Shown here: piece by piece, positions 25,778 through 33,989 of the stretch
Layout of the letters: every line of letters starts with the position of its first letter
Position numbering within the stretch: position 1 is the stretch's first letter
Origin: Lysinibacillus fusiformis
Lineage (GTDB): Bacteria; Bacillota; Bacilli; Bacillales_A; Planococcaceae
Direction: 5' to 3'
NCBI RefSeq assembly: GCF_016925635.1
Contig: NZ_CP070490.1
Coordinates: forward strand, 1,364,001-1,428,000
Length of the DNA stretch: 64,000 nucleotides
Notes under the pieces: generated by a model
Databases searched by the model: none
Told to the model about the DNA's origin: nothing
Seen by the model: the letters and a program-made list of their open reading frames with translations, nothing else
Program-made: the position numbers and the translations under genes

Positions 25778-27409
25778 TTATCGAAGCTCATTGATCTGCT
25801 TCGTCAGCTCGTTAAACTTTTGGTCAAGCATTGCGTAGTCCTTATCTTTTGCTGTTAGAAAGCTTAGTTTGCCTAAAATCTCTTGCCTTTCCGTTTCTAG
25901 CTTTAAACGAAGTGCCGCTGTATCATCCACTTTTTCAGGTGTAACTTCTGTCCATTTTTTCTCGAGGTGCTGACTGTGAAGCTCCCAAACACTACTCGTA
26001 ACTTTTTGTAGAAAGTATCGATCATGGGAGACGACAAGCAATGTCCCCTTATATTGGGCAAGTGTGTGCTCTAACTGCTCACGTGAAGGTAGGTCAAGAT
26101 GATTTGTCGGCTCATCTAAAATAAGTACATTTTTATCCTCTAAAATATAGGCCATCAGCTTACACTTTACGCGCTCTCCCATACTCATTTTGCCTATGGC
26201 GGATGTCCAATGTGCCTGTGTAAATCCTAGATTCTTCATTAAGTTGCGGACTTTTCCACGCTCTTCAAATGTGTCTTGATAAAAATATTGCTCTGGTGTC
26301 TGATCAAGTGGTAAATCAAATACTTCCTGTGTCAGGTAACCAATGTTTGCAGCTGGTGATAGCCATACTTCACCCTCAGCTTCTAGCTTGCCTAAAAGTA
26401 CTTTTAAAAAACTTGTTTTTCCACTGCCATTCTTTCCTGTAATGGCTATCTTATCTCCAAATTGAGCAGTAATATTAACACCGTTAAATAACGTGCGTTC
26501 ACCAAATTTTAAAGATACGTGCTTGATTTCCAGTAAGCGCTTGCCAACTCGTTGATTCGTGCCTAAAGAAAAACGAATCTCTGCTTCTGGCTCCACCGCC
26601 TCCACTCTTGTCTTTGCAAGCTCTGCTTCTAATCGCTTTTTCTTAGATTTCACCTGCGAATCTAAACGTTTTGCTTTCACACGATGGTACTCCTTAAAGC
26701 CTTCCAGTTTTGTTGACTGAGCGTGGCCCTTTTGTGACCAAGACGTCAGTTCCGACATTTGAGCCTCAATCCGGTCAATGTTTTTTTGCTGCTTCTCGTA
26801 GGCACGTTGTTGTGTTAATCTTCGGTGCTCTCTTTCAGTCATATAGCTTGTATAATTGCCTTCATGTTCAATAAGACGCTTATCCTCAATAGACCAGATT
26901 TTTGTAGCAACCTTATCTAAAAAATAGCGATCATGTGATACCACGATGATCGTCCCCTTATAGTTTTGTACTTGTTTCATGAGAAATGCTGTACTTTGTT
27001 CATCTAAATGATTAGTGGGTTCATCAAGTAATAAAATTTGCGCATTCTGAGAAAAACCTTCTGCAAGACGCATTTTCAGCTTTTCTCCCCCACTTAACGC
27101 TGCAAATGACACATTGGGTACCTGCCATTTAGCCAGCAGATCAGCCTCTCTTGCGGATATTTCTAGTTTGTCAAAATGAGCTAGCTCCTGTTCAACAAAT
27201 GAAATTTTTAAAGCCTGTGACTCCTGTATTGCTCCCTTAGTAGGCAATAATGCACCTCGAATCAATTGTAATAATGTTGATTTCCCAGCACCATTTCTCC
27301 CTATAATGCCGATGACCTCACCTTGTTTTACTGTGCCTGTCACATGTTCAAATAGTAATGTATCCTTTATTTCATAACGTATATCCTGTAATTTTAAAAG
27401 TTCCTTCAT
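25778..27409 (-). CDS. vmlR: ABC-F ribosome protection protein, VmlR-like
   Basis: A 543-residue ABC-F protein with two ATP-binding cassettes and no membrane segments. Walker A motifs are GRNGAGKST (about 32) and GKNGSGKTS; signatures LSGGEKLKMRL and MSMGERVKCKL; Walker B LLLDEPTNHLD in both. The interdomain antibiotic-resistance linker is the basic helical segment around SELTSWSQKGHAQSTKLEGF. Length, order and these linker motifs agree closely with B. subtilis VmlR, which displaces lincosamides, streptogramin A and pleuromutilins from the ribosome. Start at 27409, nine bases after GAGAGG. The 280-nt leader carries an attenuator, so drug-induced expression is expected. Confidence 0.85.
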   Translation of the reverse strand: MKELLKLQDIRYEIKDTLLFEHVTGTVKQGEVIGIIGRNGAGKSTLLQLIRGALLPTKGAIQESQALKISFVEQELAHFDKLEISAREADLLAKWQVPNVSFAALSGGEKLKMRLAEGFSQNAQILLLDEPTNHLDEQSTAFLMKQVQNYKGTIIVVSHDRYFLDKVATKIWSIEDKRLIEHEGNYTSYMTEREHRRLTQQRAYEKQQKNIDRIEAQMSELTSWSQKGHAQSTKLEGFKEYHRVKAKRLDSQVKSKKKRLEAELAKTRVEAVEPEAEIRFSLGTNQRVGKRLLEIKHVSLKFGERTLFNGVNITAQFGDKIAITGKNGSGKTSFLKVLLGKLEAEGEVWLSPAANIGYLTQEVFDLPLDQTPEQYFYQDTFEERGKVRNLMKNLGFTQAHWTSAIGKMSMGERVKCKLMAYILEDKNVLILDEPTNHLDLPSREQLEHTLAQYKGTLLVVSHDRYFLQKVTSSVWELHSQHLEKKWTEVTPEKVDDTAALRLKLETERQEILGKLSFLTAKDKDYAMLDQKFNELTKQINELR

Positions 27410-27437
27410 ATTATCCATCCTCTCCAGTTGGAGGGAC

Positions 27438-27469
27438 AAAAAAATCCCTCCAATTAATTTGGAAGGATT
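27438..27469 (-). terminator. attenuator terminator in the vmlR leader
   Basis: ATCCTTCCAA pairs with TTGGAGGGAT (one mismatch) around ATTAA, followed by seven T residues, 30 bp before the vmlR start. The second arm and T-run can alternatively join TCCCTCCAA (27427-27435), which also lies near the vmlR ribosome site. Confidence 0.82.
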
Positions 27470-27720
27470 AGTCGCTACAATATCATACTCAAATAAGCTC
27501 CAAAATCTTTATGAAAACAATCTTTGGAGTAGCTAAATATCAGCAGCTGTTTGCTAATATAAAGCAATTCTTATGAAAAATGGGCAGACTAATCCTATTT
27601 TTGTTGTTCGTGAAATATAAAATTTCCTATACAAAAATTAAGATTAGTTATTCATTAGCCACCCATCTTCCCTTCATTTATCGTTACCGTCATTGTAACA
27701 TCATTTTTTAAAAAATTAAA
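27438..27720 (-). promoter_or_regulatory. vmlR leader with promoter and attenuator
   Basis: Promoter: TTTAAT (27720-27715), 17 bp, TACAAT (27697-27692). The RNA then contains ACTAATC (27648-27642), GGATTAGTC (27595-27587) and GACTAATCC (27473-27465). The second can pair with the first (7 bp) or the third (9 bp). The third overlaps the first arm of the terminator below. A 9-codon frame (MKGRWVANE) at 27677-27648 ends with its stop codon on the first element, though its ribosome site is weak. The layout fits ribosome-controlled attenuation. Confidence 0.7.
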
Positions 27721-27729
27721 CTCCCTAGT

Positions 27730-28092
27730 CTATCTAAAACATTCATAGGAGCGAATTTGATTTCTTGAAATGGTACGGAAATACCAGCCATATCTTCGAC
27801 TCCATCGGAAGCCAGCAATGATTTCCCTTCCTACAGCTGTTGGGAAAAACCAAAAACTTCTACCACTATTCATCCAAATATACGTATTTCTAAACAAACA
27901 GGAACGTATACCACTTGATCCTACTCGCCAAGCTGGAATAGGTGGCGAAAAACCTGGCGGTGTGCTCATTGGCATTTGTCCTGCTGGAGGGGGTCCGAAA
28001 TGACTTGGCCCAAATGACGTTGTTTCAAAATCATTATAATCTCCCCAACCAGGTCTTCTAAAATTATCTTCTCTAAATGGATTATTATACAC
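27730..28092 (-). CDS. small Pro/aromatic-rich protein, possible spore protein
   Basis: A 120-residue protein in two parts. Residues 1-50 are Pro/Gly/Phe-rich and polar (FGPPPAGQMPMSTPPGFSPP); residues 55-120 are a basic aromatic domain (SCLFRNTYIWMNSGRSFWFF, then FRWSRRYGWYFRTISRNQI). No signal peptide. I have seen similar small proteins in Bacillales but know no function. The GTG start at 28092 is preceded by AAAGGAGG. Upstream is a sigma-K-like promoter, suggesting expression late in the mother cell and thus a coat-associated role. Confidence 0.6.
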   Translation of the reverse strand: MYNNPFREDNFRRPGWGDYNDFETTSFGPSHFGPPPAGQMPMSTPPGFSPPIPAWRVGSSGIRSCLFRNTYIWMNSGRSFWFFPTAVGREIIAGFRWSRRYGWYFRTISRNQIRSYECFR

Positions 28093-28108
28093 ACAAACCC
28101 TCCTTTTA

Positions 28109-28138
28109 CATTATTCAATATATGTAAAAGGGCGATTA
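28109..28138 (-). promoter_or_regulatory. possible sigma-K promoter
   Basis: Minus strand: AACG in a minus-35 position, about 16-17 bp, then CATATATTG, one base off CATANNNTA. It lies about 17-45 bp upstream of the 120-residue protein gene. Confidence 0.4.
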
Positions 28139-28224
28139 ACCGTTGAGCCATTGCCCATTTATCGAAGGTAATCCATTTCCTATTACTGTATAATGGAAGG
28201 GATATTTTTCAAAAAGGAGTCCTT

Positions 28225-29082
28225 ATGAAAAAATTATTGTTACCCTTACTAGCCATGCTTATCGCAGGGGGTATGTGGATGCTGCTTGCTAAAAATCCAG
28301 TATCTCCTTCCACTAGTATCCAAGCAAAACTTGCTGATGTGAAAGATTACAAATACTACTTAGATAAAGGCAATGATGCCATTGGCAAGAGCATGATGAA
28401 GTTAGATTTAGTGATTGTAGAACCAATTGAAATGCAACAGAAGTATATCGTCAATGCTCAAAAAAGCGGTACTTTAGTGTACGGCTATATAAATGCGATG
28501 GAGGCAGACAAATGGAATACAGCACTTTATCATCAATTGAAAGAAGAAGACTTTTATCGAGACAAACAGGGTGAAAAAATGTATTTTGCCGAATGGGACT
28601 CTTATTTAATGGATATGACTTCTACGCACTATCAAGACATTTTACTAGCAGAAATCAAGAAGCAAATTGTTCAGAAAGGCTTAGATGGCGTGTTTTTAGA
28701 TACGGTCGGTAATATCAATTCTTATTTACCTGAAGATGAGCAAAAGTGGCAAAATGAAGCCATGTTATCTTTTATCCAACAAATCAAAAAACGTCATCCC
28801 GATTTATCTGTTGCTCAAAATTGGGGCTTTCAAACACTTGCCGATTATACAGCGCCCTATGTTGACTTTATTATGTGGGAGGATTTTTCTTATCCTGTGG
28901 TAGGAAAAGATGAATGGTCACTCGATATGATGCAAAAGCTTGTCCACATACGCAATAAATTTGGTACACAGGTGATGACAATTGGTTTTGAAGATGAATC
29001 AAAAAGCCGTGCTTTAGCTGAGAAGCATCACTTCAAATTCTTTTACAGTCCTGCTGGTTCTTACTATAATAGCTGGCAATAA
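28225..29082 (+). CDS. secreted glycoside hydrolase-like protein (GH114/TM1410 type)
   Basis: A 285-residue protein with an N-terminal hydrophobic signal or anchor (residues 1-23), then a TIM-barrel domain of the endo alpha-1,4-polygalactosaminidase type. Key features are LDLVIVEP, GYINAMEADKW, a probable catalytic Asp in GLDGVFLDTVGN (about 152-163), and NWGFQ and FIMWEDFSY later, with acids at the ends of barrel strands. It probably trims an extracellular amino-sugar polymer. Stand-alone gene; AAGGAGTCCTT precedes the ATG. Confidence 0.8.
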   Translation: MKKLLLPLLAMLIAGGMWMLLAKNPVSPSTSIQAKLADVKDYKYYLDKGNDAIGKSMMKLDLVIVEPIEMQQKYIVNAQKSGTLVYGYINAMEADKWNTALYHQLKEEDFYRDKQGEKMYFAEWDSYLMDMTSTHYQDILLAEIKKQIVQKGLDGVFLDTVGNINSYLPEDEQKWQNEAMLSFIQQIKKRHPDLSVAQNWGFQTLADYTAPYVDFIMWEDFSYPVVGKDEWSLDMMQKLVHIRNKFGTQVMTIGFEDESKSRALAEKHHFKFFYSPAGSYYNSWQ

Positions 29083-29179
29083 TCATAGCTTCCCCCTGAC
29101 AAACAACTGTTTTTGGGGGATGTTTGTTTAAGAGCTCACCAGGGGTAGACTAAAAGAAATTCAGCTTGAGGTGATAGGA

Positions 29180-29668
29180 TTGGATATGACGAAAATGTAT
29201 GAAGAACAAAAACATAAGCATGAAAACCGCTTTCAGTATAAGCAGCGTAACATGTGGACAGGGATTTTATTCGGGCTTGGGATTGTGGCATTTATAGATG
29301 AGGTAATTTTTCACCAATTATTACATTGGCATCATTTCTATGATAAATCTACAGCTGCTGTTGGGTTAGTTTCAGATGGTTTATTTCATGCATTCAGCTT
29401 TTTTGCTACGATTGGATCTGCTTTTTTATTGGCTGACCTACATAGAAAACATGGATTTTGGCTAAAAAGATGGCTAGGCGGTATTTTTCTTGGAGCTGGT
29501 GTATTTCAGCTTTACGACGGAATCATACAACATAAATTCATGAACCTGCATCAAATTCGTTACAACGTTGAAATACTTCCCTATGATATCGTTTGGAACA
29601 TACTAGCGGCTCTTTTCATTGTTATCGGTATTGTCTTATTACTACAAACAAATCAAAAAGGATGGTAG
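29180..29668 (+). CDS. DUF2243 membrane protein
   Basis: A 162-residue membrane protein with four hydrophobic segments (about 24-44, 65-85, 99-118, 140-158). The sequence FIDEVIFHQLLHWHHFYDKS with closely spaced His residues is typical of DUF2243. The start is TTG at 29180, six bases after GAGGTG. A CtaG-family gene follows after 13 bases, a frequent pairing, which suggests a role near cytochrome oxidase or copper handling; this is inference. Confidence 0.85.
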   Translation: MDMTKMYEEQKHKHENRFQYKQRNMWTGILFGLGIVAFIDEVIFHQLLHWHHFYDKSTAAVGLVSDGLFHAFSFFATIGSAFLLADLHRKHGFWLKRWLGGIFLGAGVFQLYDGIIQHKFMNLHQIRYNVEILPYDIVWNILAALFIVIGIVLLLQTNQKGW

Positions 29669-29681
29669 GAGGTGGCGCATC

Positions 29682-30482
29682 TTGCATGCTCATGAAGCTC
29701 ATGCTCAAAACTTTCTCATCATGGTTCAGCTACTACTCGCTTTGCCATTTTTTATCGCTCTTATATTGTATATCCTCGCTGTTATTATTTCGAATCAACA
29801 TAAAAAACAATGGCCTCATTTTCGTACTATCTGTTGGATTGTTGGGAATGTCTGTGCTCTTATTACATTAGTTGGCCCATTGGCTTCTCTTAGTCATATC
29901 CATTTTGACGCACATATGATAGGGCATTTATTGCTTGGCATGCTTGCCCCATTACTTATGGTATTAGCAGCACCCATAACACTACTGTTAAGAACCTTAC
30001 CAGTGGACAACGCACGTACTCTTTCTCGGATATTAAAAAAACCGTATGTTTGTTTTATTCGTCATCCAATTATTGCATCTATTTTAAATGTAGGTGGCTT
30101 ATGGTTACTCTATACAACATCACTCTTCAACTTGATGCATGAACATATACTACTGTATGTATTCATTCATCTTCACATTTTTCTAGCGGGTTATTTGTTC
30201 ACCATTGCCTTTATTTATATTGATCCTGCCCCACATCCATACTCTTATGTCTTTCGATCCCTTACATTAGTAATAGCATTAGCAGCTCATGCCATATTGG
30301 CAAAATTTATTTTTGCAAATCCGCCTCATCATGTACCAACCTCAGAGGCAGAACTAGGTGCTAAGATCATGTACTACGGTGGAGATGCTATTGAAATCCT
30401 ACTTGTGTATATTCTCTTCTATCAATGGTTTAAAAGCACAAGGAATGCTATCCACCCCAAGGCAGCTACTTCATCACGCTAA
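29682..30482 (+). CDS. ctaG: cytochrome c oxidase assembly protein, CtaG (caa3) family
   Basis: A 266-residue membrane protein with about seven helices. Conserved histidines of the caa3_CtaG family occur in AHMIGHLLLGMLAPLL (about 73-88) and in FIHLHIFLAGYLF (about 160-172), with YYGGDAIEI near the end. It assists assembly of the caa3-type oxidase copper centre in Bacillus. Start is TTG at 29682, seven bases after AGGAGGTG which itself overlaps the stop of the upstream gene, so the two are coupled. The first 15 residues are His-rich (HAHEAHAQ). Confidence 0.87.
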   Translation: MHAHEAHAQNFLIMVQLLLALPFFIALILYILAVIISNQHKKQWPHFRTICWIVGNVCALITLVGPLASLSHIHFDAHMIGHLLLGMLAPLLMVLAAPITLLLRTLPVDNARTLSRILKKPYVCFIRHPIIASILNVGGLWLLYTTSLFNLMHEHILLYVFIHLHIFLAGYLFTIAFIYIDPAPHPYSYVFRSLTLVIALAAHAILAKFIFANPPHHVPTSEAELGAKIMYYGGDAIEILLVYILFYQWFKSTRNAIHPKAATSSR

Positions 30483-30496
30483 TCTCGCCCTGTTGT

Positions 30497-31006
30497 TTAG
30501 AATAAATAGGATTGGATAATCCGCCAATCCTCTAGCTTTTCAGTGAAGGATTTAATGTTTTTTCCTGGTATTGGACTTGTTGATGGCATTTTTTTATAGG
30601 CTCGTCCATCTAAAAGCTCTAAGCCAATATGCTTTTTAAAAACCTCAAATGCTTTCGCTCCATTAAAAAGCACTAATTGGATAGTAGGATATTGTTCAAA
30701 AAGAATTTGAAAATCATTAGGCTTTTCATTGCGAATCGCTGCATCTAAGCTTCCTTCACGCTCACAAGTTGCAATCGTGTCCCAAAGACCGATTGCATTG
30801 CTTTTTAATAAGGCTATTCTCTCTGTATAATCATCTGGAATCGCTGTCTCTAATAACTCACCAATAATGGGCCAAAAGTGATTGCGTGGATTGCCATAAT
30901 ATTGCTGTTTCTCTAACGATTGTTTTCCTGGCATCGATCCAACAATTAACACCTTTGTTGCTGAATCTACGATTGGTAATAATACATTTTTTAATTCATT
31001 GGACAC
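30497..31006 (-). CDS. DNA-deoxyinosine/uracil mismatch glycosylase, Mug-like
   Basis: A 169-residue uracil-DNA glycosylase superfamily enzyme. The active-site loop is IVGSMPGKQSLEKQQYYGNP (about 24-43), followed by NHFWPIIGELL, which is the hallmark of hypoxanthine/mismatch-specific glycosylases; a second motif near STSPIPGK (about 146) forms the DNA-binding loop. It removes deaminated purines or uracil in base excision repair. GTG start at 31006, eight bases after GGAG. Neighbours give no extra hint. Confidence 0.85.
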   Translation of the reverse strand: MSNELKNVLLPIVDSATKVLIVGSMPGKQSLEKQQYYGNPRNHFWPIIGELLETAIPDDYTERIALLKSNAIGLWDTIATCEREGSLDAAIRNEKPNDFQILFEQYPTIQLVLFNGAKAFEVFKKHIGLELLDGRAYKKMPSTSPIPGKNIKSFTEKLEDWRIIQSYLF

Positions 31007-31024
31007 AACAATCACTCCTTTTCT

Positions 31025-31819
31025 CTATTGTAGCGGAAAATTCGAACCAACAAGTAAATCTTGGCTTGAAATGAACAAAGGATGGTGGCATGAATGATTT
31101 ATTTTATATGACTGCACAATTTTGTAGCCTATACAGTAGCCTATCCAAGGTGGGAGGTCCCCCCCGTATAGAAATGGGCCATGTTGTTCGATTCCTTGAA
31201 GTTGTAAATTCGGTAAAAAATGAGTCTCCCATAAAGCTAAAAGTTCTTTATCTGAGTAGGATTGTATCCAAGGAGCTATCCACTTTTCTCCGTATAATTC
31301 CTTCACCGCATCTTCTGCTAATCCTTCTAAAATAAGAGAATCCAATAAAGTCATATCCTCTAAAGTTTTTCTTAATATGTGTATACGGCAAACATGGTTA
31401 TATTCATGAGCTAGTAAAGCTTGAAGTTCCTGCTTTTCTAAATCACCAACAAATAAAAAAAGCGAATGAGGATAAGCGACACCATTTTTATTGGTCATCG
31501 TTTGCTGCTGAGTAATCGGAAAAATATAAATAGGTATTGATGGTCCATTCCATTTCCTCTGTAAGTATAGAAACTCCTGCTGTACGCAGTCCCACACATT
31601 GTGCTTCTTTAATTTTTCAACATCGACTTCCTCATGCGGTAAAAAAAGCCCCTGTTGCTGTAATGTATAGTGAATTTCTTCGGGAAGCCCATCTCGAAAT
31701 AGATTGACTAAACGATCACAAAGAATCGAGCATTGTAAGCTAGTTAGCTCATCCTTTCTAGTGGATTTTCTGGCACTTATAAATTCATTTAACCACTTAT
31801 CTGTTGACACAACAGCCAT
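31025..31819 (-). CDS. DUF2268 predicted Zn-dependent protease (YjaZ-like)
   Basis: A 264-residue protein with the zinc metalloprotease motif HEYNHVCRI (about residues 139-147), matching the HExxH pattern with Tyr-Asn in the variable places, followed by LDSLILEGLAEDAVKELYG with the third-ligand Glu. This is the DUF2268 arrangement. Cytoplasmic, as no signal is seen. The glycosylase gene follows after 18 bases, so they may share a transcript. Substrate unknown. Confidence 0.82.
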   Translation of the reverse strand: MAVVSTDKWLNEFISARKSTRKDELTSLQCSILCDRLVNLFRDGLPEEIHYTLQQQGLFLPHEEVDVEKLKKHNVWDCVQQEFLYLQRKWNGPSIPIYIFPITQQQTMTNKNGVAYPHSLFLFVGDLEKQELQALLAHEYNHVCRIHILRKTLEDMTLLDSLILEGLAEDAVKELYGEKWIAPWIQSYSDKELLALWETHFLPNLQLQGIEQHGPFLYGGDLPPWIGYCIGYKIVQSYKINHSCHHPLFISSQDLLVGSNFPLQ

Positions 31820-31884
31820 ATCATCACCTCTTCACAGCATATGTCTTGAATAGACAATCGGCTAGTGATAAATGCATTAAATCG

Positions 31885-31893
31885 CATATATTA
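31885..31893 (+). promoter_or_regulatory. possible sigma-K minus-10 element
   Basis: CATATATTA matches CATANNNTA exactly, 32 bp before the GTG start of the Gly/Tyr-rich protein. No AC minus-35 at the usual distance. Confidence 0.35.
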
Positions 31894-31924
31894 GCTTGTA
31901 ATGACATCGAAAGGGGGGATATGT

Positions 31925-32185
31925 GTGAATCCAACTGATGCTTATAGTCTTTGCTGTAAATATCATGGTAAACGTGTTCGAATCTCGGATTCATCTGGTA
32001 AAGTACATGTTGGAGAAATCACAAGGGTAGATAGAAGACAGGTATGGATTCTACCTGATAGAAGATATAGTGGTTACGGTTTAGGATTTTGGGGATTTGG
32101 AGGGTATGGAGGAGAAGGTTTTGGCTATGGAATTGCTTTAGGAACAATTTTAGGTATTGCGCTAGCTCCAATTATTTTCTTCTAA
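31925..32185 (+). CDS. small Gly/Tyr-rich protein of unknown function
   Basis: An 86-residue protein: a basic SH3-like N-terminal half (YHGKRVRISDSSGKVHVGEI, then QVWILPDRR) and a Gly/Phe/Tyr tail (YGLGFWGFGGYGGEGFG) ending in a hydrophobic stretch. This composition recalls spore-coat and surface proteins of Bacillales. GTG at 31925 has AGGGGGG six bases upstream; the ATG at 31901 lacks a site. CATATATTA (31885-31893), a perfect sigma-K minus-10, lies upstream, though no minus-35 is clear. Confidence 0.65.
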   Translation: MNPTDAYSLCCKYHGKRVRISDSSGKVHVGEITRVDRRQVWILPDRRYSGYGLGFWGFGGYGGEGFGYGIALGTILGIALAPIIFF

Positions 32186-32207
32186 CTCAAACCTTTTATT
32201 TAAATGA

Positions 32208-32248
32208 AAAAGAAGCCATTTCAAACCTTGTTGAGATGGCTCATTTTT
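32208..32248. terminator. bidirectional terminator
   Basis: AGCCATTTCAA/TTGAGATGGCT stem (one G-U) with A- and T-rich flanks, between the Gly/Tyr-rich protein and the converging deacetylase gene. Confidence 0.8.
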
Positions 32249-32250
32249 CA

Positions 32251-32985
32251 TTATTGAACTTGCTCTTGTTGCTGTTTGCTTTCAATCAACTCGGATATTG
32301 TAACAAATGTGTAGCCTTGTTTTTTTAATGCAGGGATTATTTCTTCTAGTGCTTTAATTGTTTGTGTACGGTTTCCACCACCATCATGAAATAAAATAAC
32401 ATCTCCAGGCTTTGTCCCCTTCATCACCTTTTGCACAATCTTCTTTACACCTGGCTCTTTCCAATCTTGTGTATCCTGATGCCAAGACCACATCACAACC
32501 TTGTAACCGTCCTTAACAGCAGCATTAATCATAGCATCCGTGTAATTTCCACCAACGGGACGGAATAAAACTGGGGAAAAACCAGTAATACTATAAATCG
32601 TGTCATTTGTCTGTTGAAGCTCCTCATGCAATTTTTTGATGGAAATTTTAAATGGATGTGTATACGTATGATTTGCTAATTCATGGCCTTCTGTATAAGA
32701 ACGTAAAACAAGCTCTGGATATTTTTCTGCATTTTTTCCAATAATAAAAAAGGTGGCTTTTGCATCATATTTTGCTAATAAATCAAGCACAGCCGCTGTG
32801 TATTTAGGATGTGGACCATCATCAAAGGTGAGTGCAACAATTTTATCCTCTGTATTGATATCCCAAACAACTTCACCTGTCTCCTCATAATAAGGACGAC
32901 CTTTATCTGCGTATCCTTCCTGCACTAAAAATCCCGAGATGATTAAAAAGAAAACCATAAAAATGAATACATAAATACGTGTCAT
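32251..32985 (-). CDS. polysaccharide deacetylase (NodB fold, PdaB-like)
   Basis: A 244-residue secreted or membrane-anchored deacetylase. Hydrophobic signal at about 3-22, then the NodB domain with all motifs: TFDDGPH (catalytic Asp and metal Asp), HELANHTYTH (metal His pair), RPVGG, WSWHQDTQDW and ILFHDGG (catalytic His). Such enzymes remove acetyl groups from peptidoglycan or other GlcNAc polymers. Start at 32985, supported by GGGAGGTGATGCT; the longer frame has no site. The exact substrate and any sporulation link (PdaA/PdaB) are unproven. Confidence 0.88.
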   Translation of the reverse strand: MTRIYVFIFMVFFLIISGFLVQEGYADKGRPYYEETGEVVWDINTEDKIVALTFDDGPHPKYTAAVLDLLAKYDAKATFFIIGKNAEKYPELVLRSYTEGHELANHTYTHPFKISIKKLHEELQQTNDTIYSITGFSPVLFRPVGGNYTDAMINAAVKDGYKVVMWSWHQDTQDWKEPGVKKIVQKVMKGTKPGDVILFHDGGGNRTQTIKALEEIIPALKKQGYTFVTISELIESKQQQEQVQ

Positions 32986-33255
32986 AGCATCACCTCCCAA
33001 GTCCGTAATCACAGAACTCCGTCAACTTACTATTTACGAATTGCAATGAAATATACTTGTATAGGACTGTCTGTTTTCTCCTTTTAATTATTTCAAGAAA
33101 ATTTTAAGCATTATTTATAATTTTGAACATTATGTGAAAATCATTGAATAGTACTTTATTTTTTTCTTTATTGATGTAAAATAAAATCAACATTGATATA
33201 TAACAGTTTTATAAAAAATAAAATGTTATGTAACACAACGAAAGGGATGACATAT

Positions 33256-33378
33256 ATGTGGGTTATTACAGTATTTGAAGAAAATACTTATCGCATGTTT
33301 GAGTATAGTTCTAAAAGTGAGGCAACAAATGCATTAAACAATTTTAAGCAAACAGCTTTGCTTTCTTATACAAGATAA
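33256..33378 (+). CDS. small conserved-looking protein of unknown function
   Basis: A 40-residue protein, MWVITVFEENTYRMFEYSSK then SEATNALNNFKQTALLSYTR, with a strand-helix pattern. The ATG at 33256 is about ten bases after AAAGGG, and a clear terminator follows within 10 bases of the stop, which supports it as a real short gene. Promoter and role are not clear. Confidence 0.6.
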   Translation: MWVITVFEENTYRMFEYSSKSEATNALNNFKQTALLSYTR

Positions 33379-33386
33379 AGAATAAC

Positions 33387-33419
33387 GGAATCTATTCATC
33401 AGAGTAGATTCCTTTTTTG
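33387..33419 (+). terminator. terminator of the 40-residue protein gene
   Basis: GGAATCTA/TAGATTCC stem with a 10-base loop followed by six T residues. Confidence 0.85.
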
Positions 33420-33578
33420 TTATAAATAAAGTGCCTTCCATGCTTCCACTAATCATCCATCCTATTCACTTTCATCCTTATACATCTAGCAACATGGTTA
33501 GTAATGATTTTTTTCATAAAAATGTCGAACACCTTGCTAGTTATCACCATATGTATATAGAGAAAAGGAGTGATTTCA

Positions 33579-33881
33579 ATGGTGACAATTGAACCTATTA
33601 TGATTAAAGGGCATTTCTTCACAGCAGTAGTTGTTCAATTACCTAAAACAACATTACTAACCATTTCTAATGATACAGGCTACATTATGTGTGGCGCTTT
33701 AGATGTAGGCCTATTAAATAGTCGCTTAGTTGATCGTAGAATTATTGCTGGTCGTGCAGTAGGCGTAAAAACGATTGATGAGCTATTAACAGCTCCATTA
33801 GAATCCGTAACATATGAAGCAGAGCAGCTTGGTATTACTGAAGGAATGACTGGCGTAGAGGCGCTTTTAAAAATGATCTAA
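33579..33881 (+). CDS. yunC: DUF1805 protein YunC
   Basis: A 100-residue protein matching YunC/DUF1805 in length and motifs: IEPIMIKGHFFTAVVVQLPK at the start, GYIMCGALDVGLLN with the central Cys, and RIIAGRAVGVKTIDELL. It is cytoplasmic; its function is not established. Start at 33579, eight bases after AAGGAG. It has its own terminator and is monocistronic. Confidence 0.9.
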   Translation: MVTIEPIMIKGHFFTAVVVQLPKTTLLTISNDTGYIMCGALDVGLLNSRLVDRRIIAGRAVGVKTIDELLTAPLESVTYEAEQLGITEGMTGVEALLKMI

Positions 33882-33890
33882 TTGGCTAGA

Positions 33891-33922
33891 AAAAAGCGTC
33901 AACTAGACGCTTTTCTTTTTGT
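33891..33922 (+). terminator. terminator of yunC
   Basis: AAAAGCGTC/GACGCTTTT stem with a five-base loop, followed by CTTTTTG. Confidence 0.82.
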
Positions 33923-33989
33923 CCACAAACCGATATTGAATAAGCAAATTCCCCATCTCCCATACTGTGGAACAAAGGGAGTTGTTGTT

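Noticed and set aside
29593-29871. 92-codon frame overlapping the DUF2243 and CtaG genes
   Set aside because: It is out of frame with both, while the CtaG frame has a strong ribosome site and TTG start at 29682.
31901-31924. ATG at 31901 as start of the Gly/Tyr-rich protein
   Set aside because: AGGGGGG lies downstream of it and at the right distance from the GTG at 31925.
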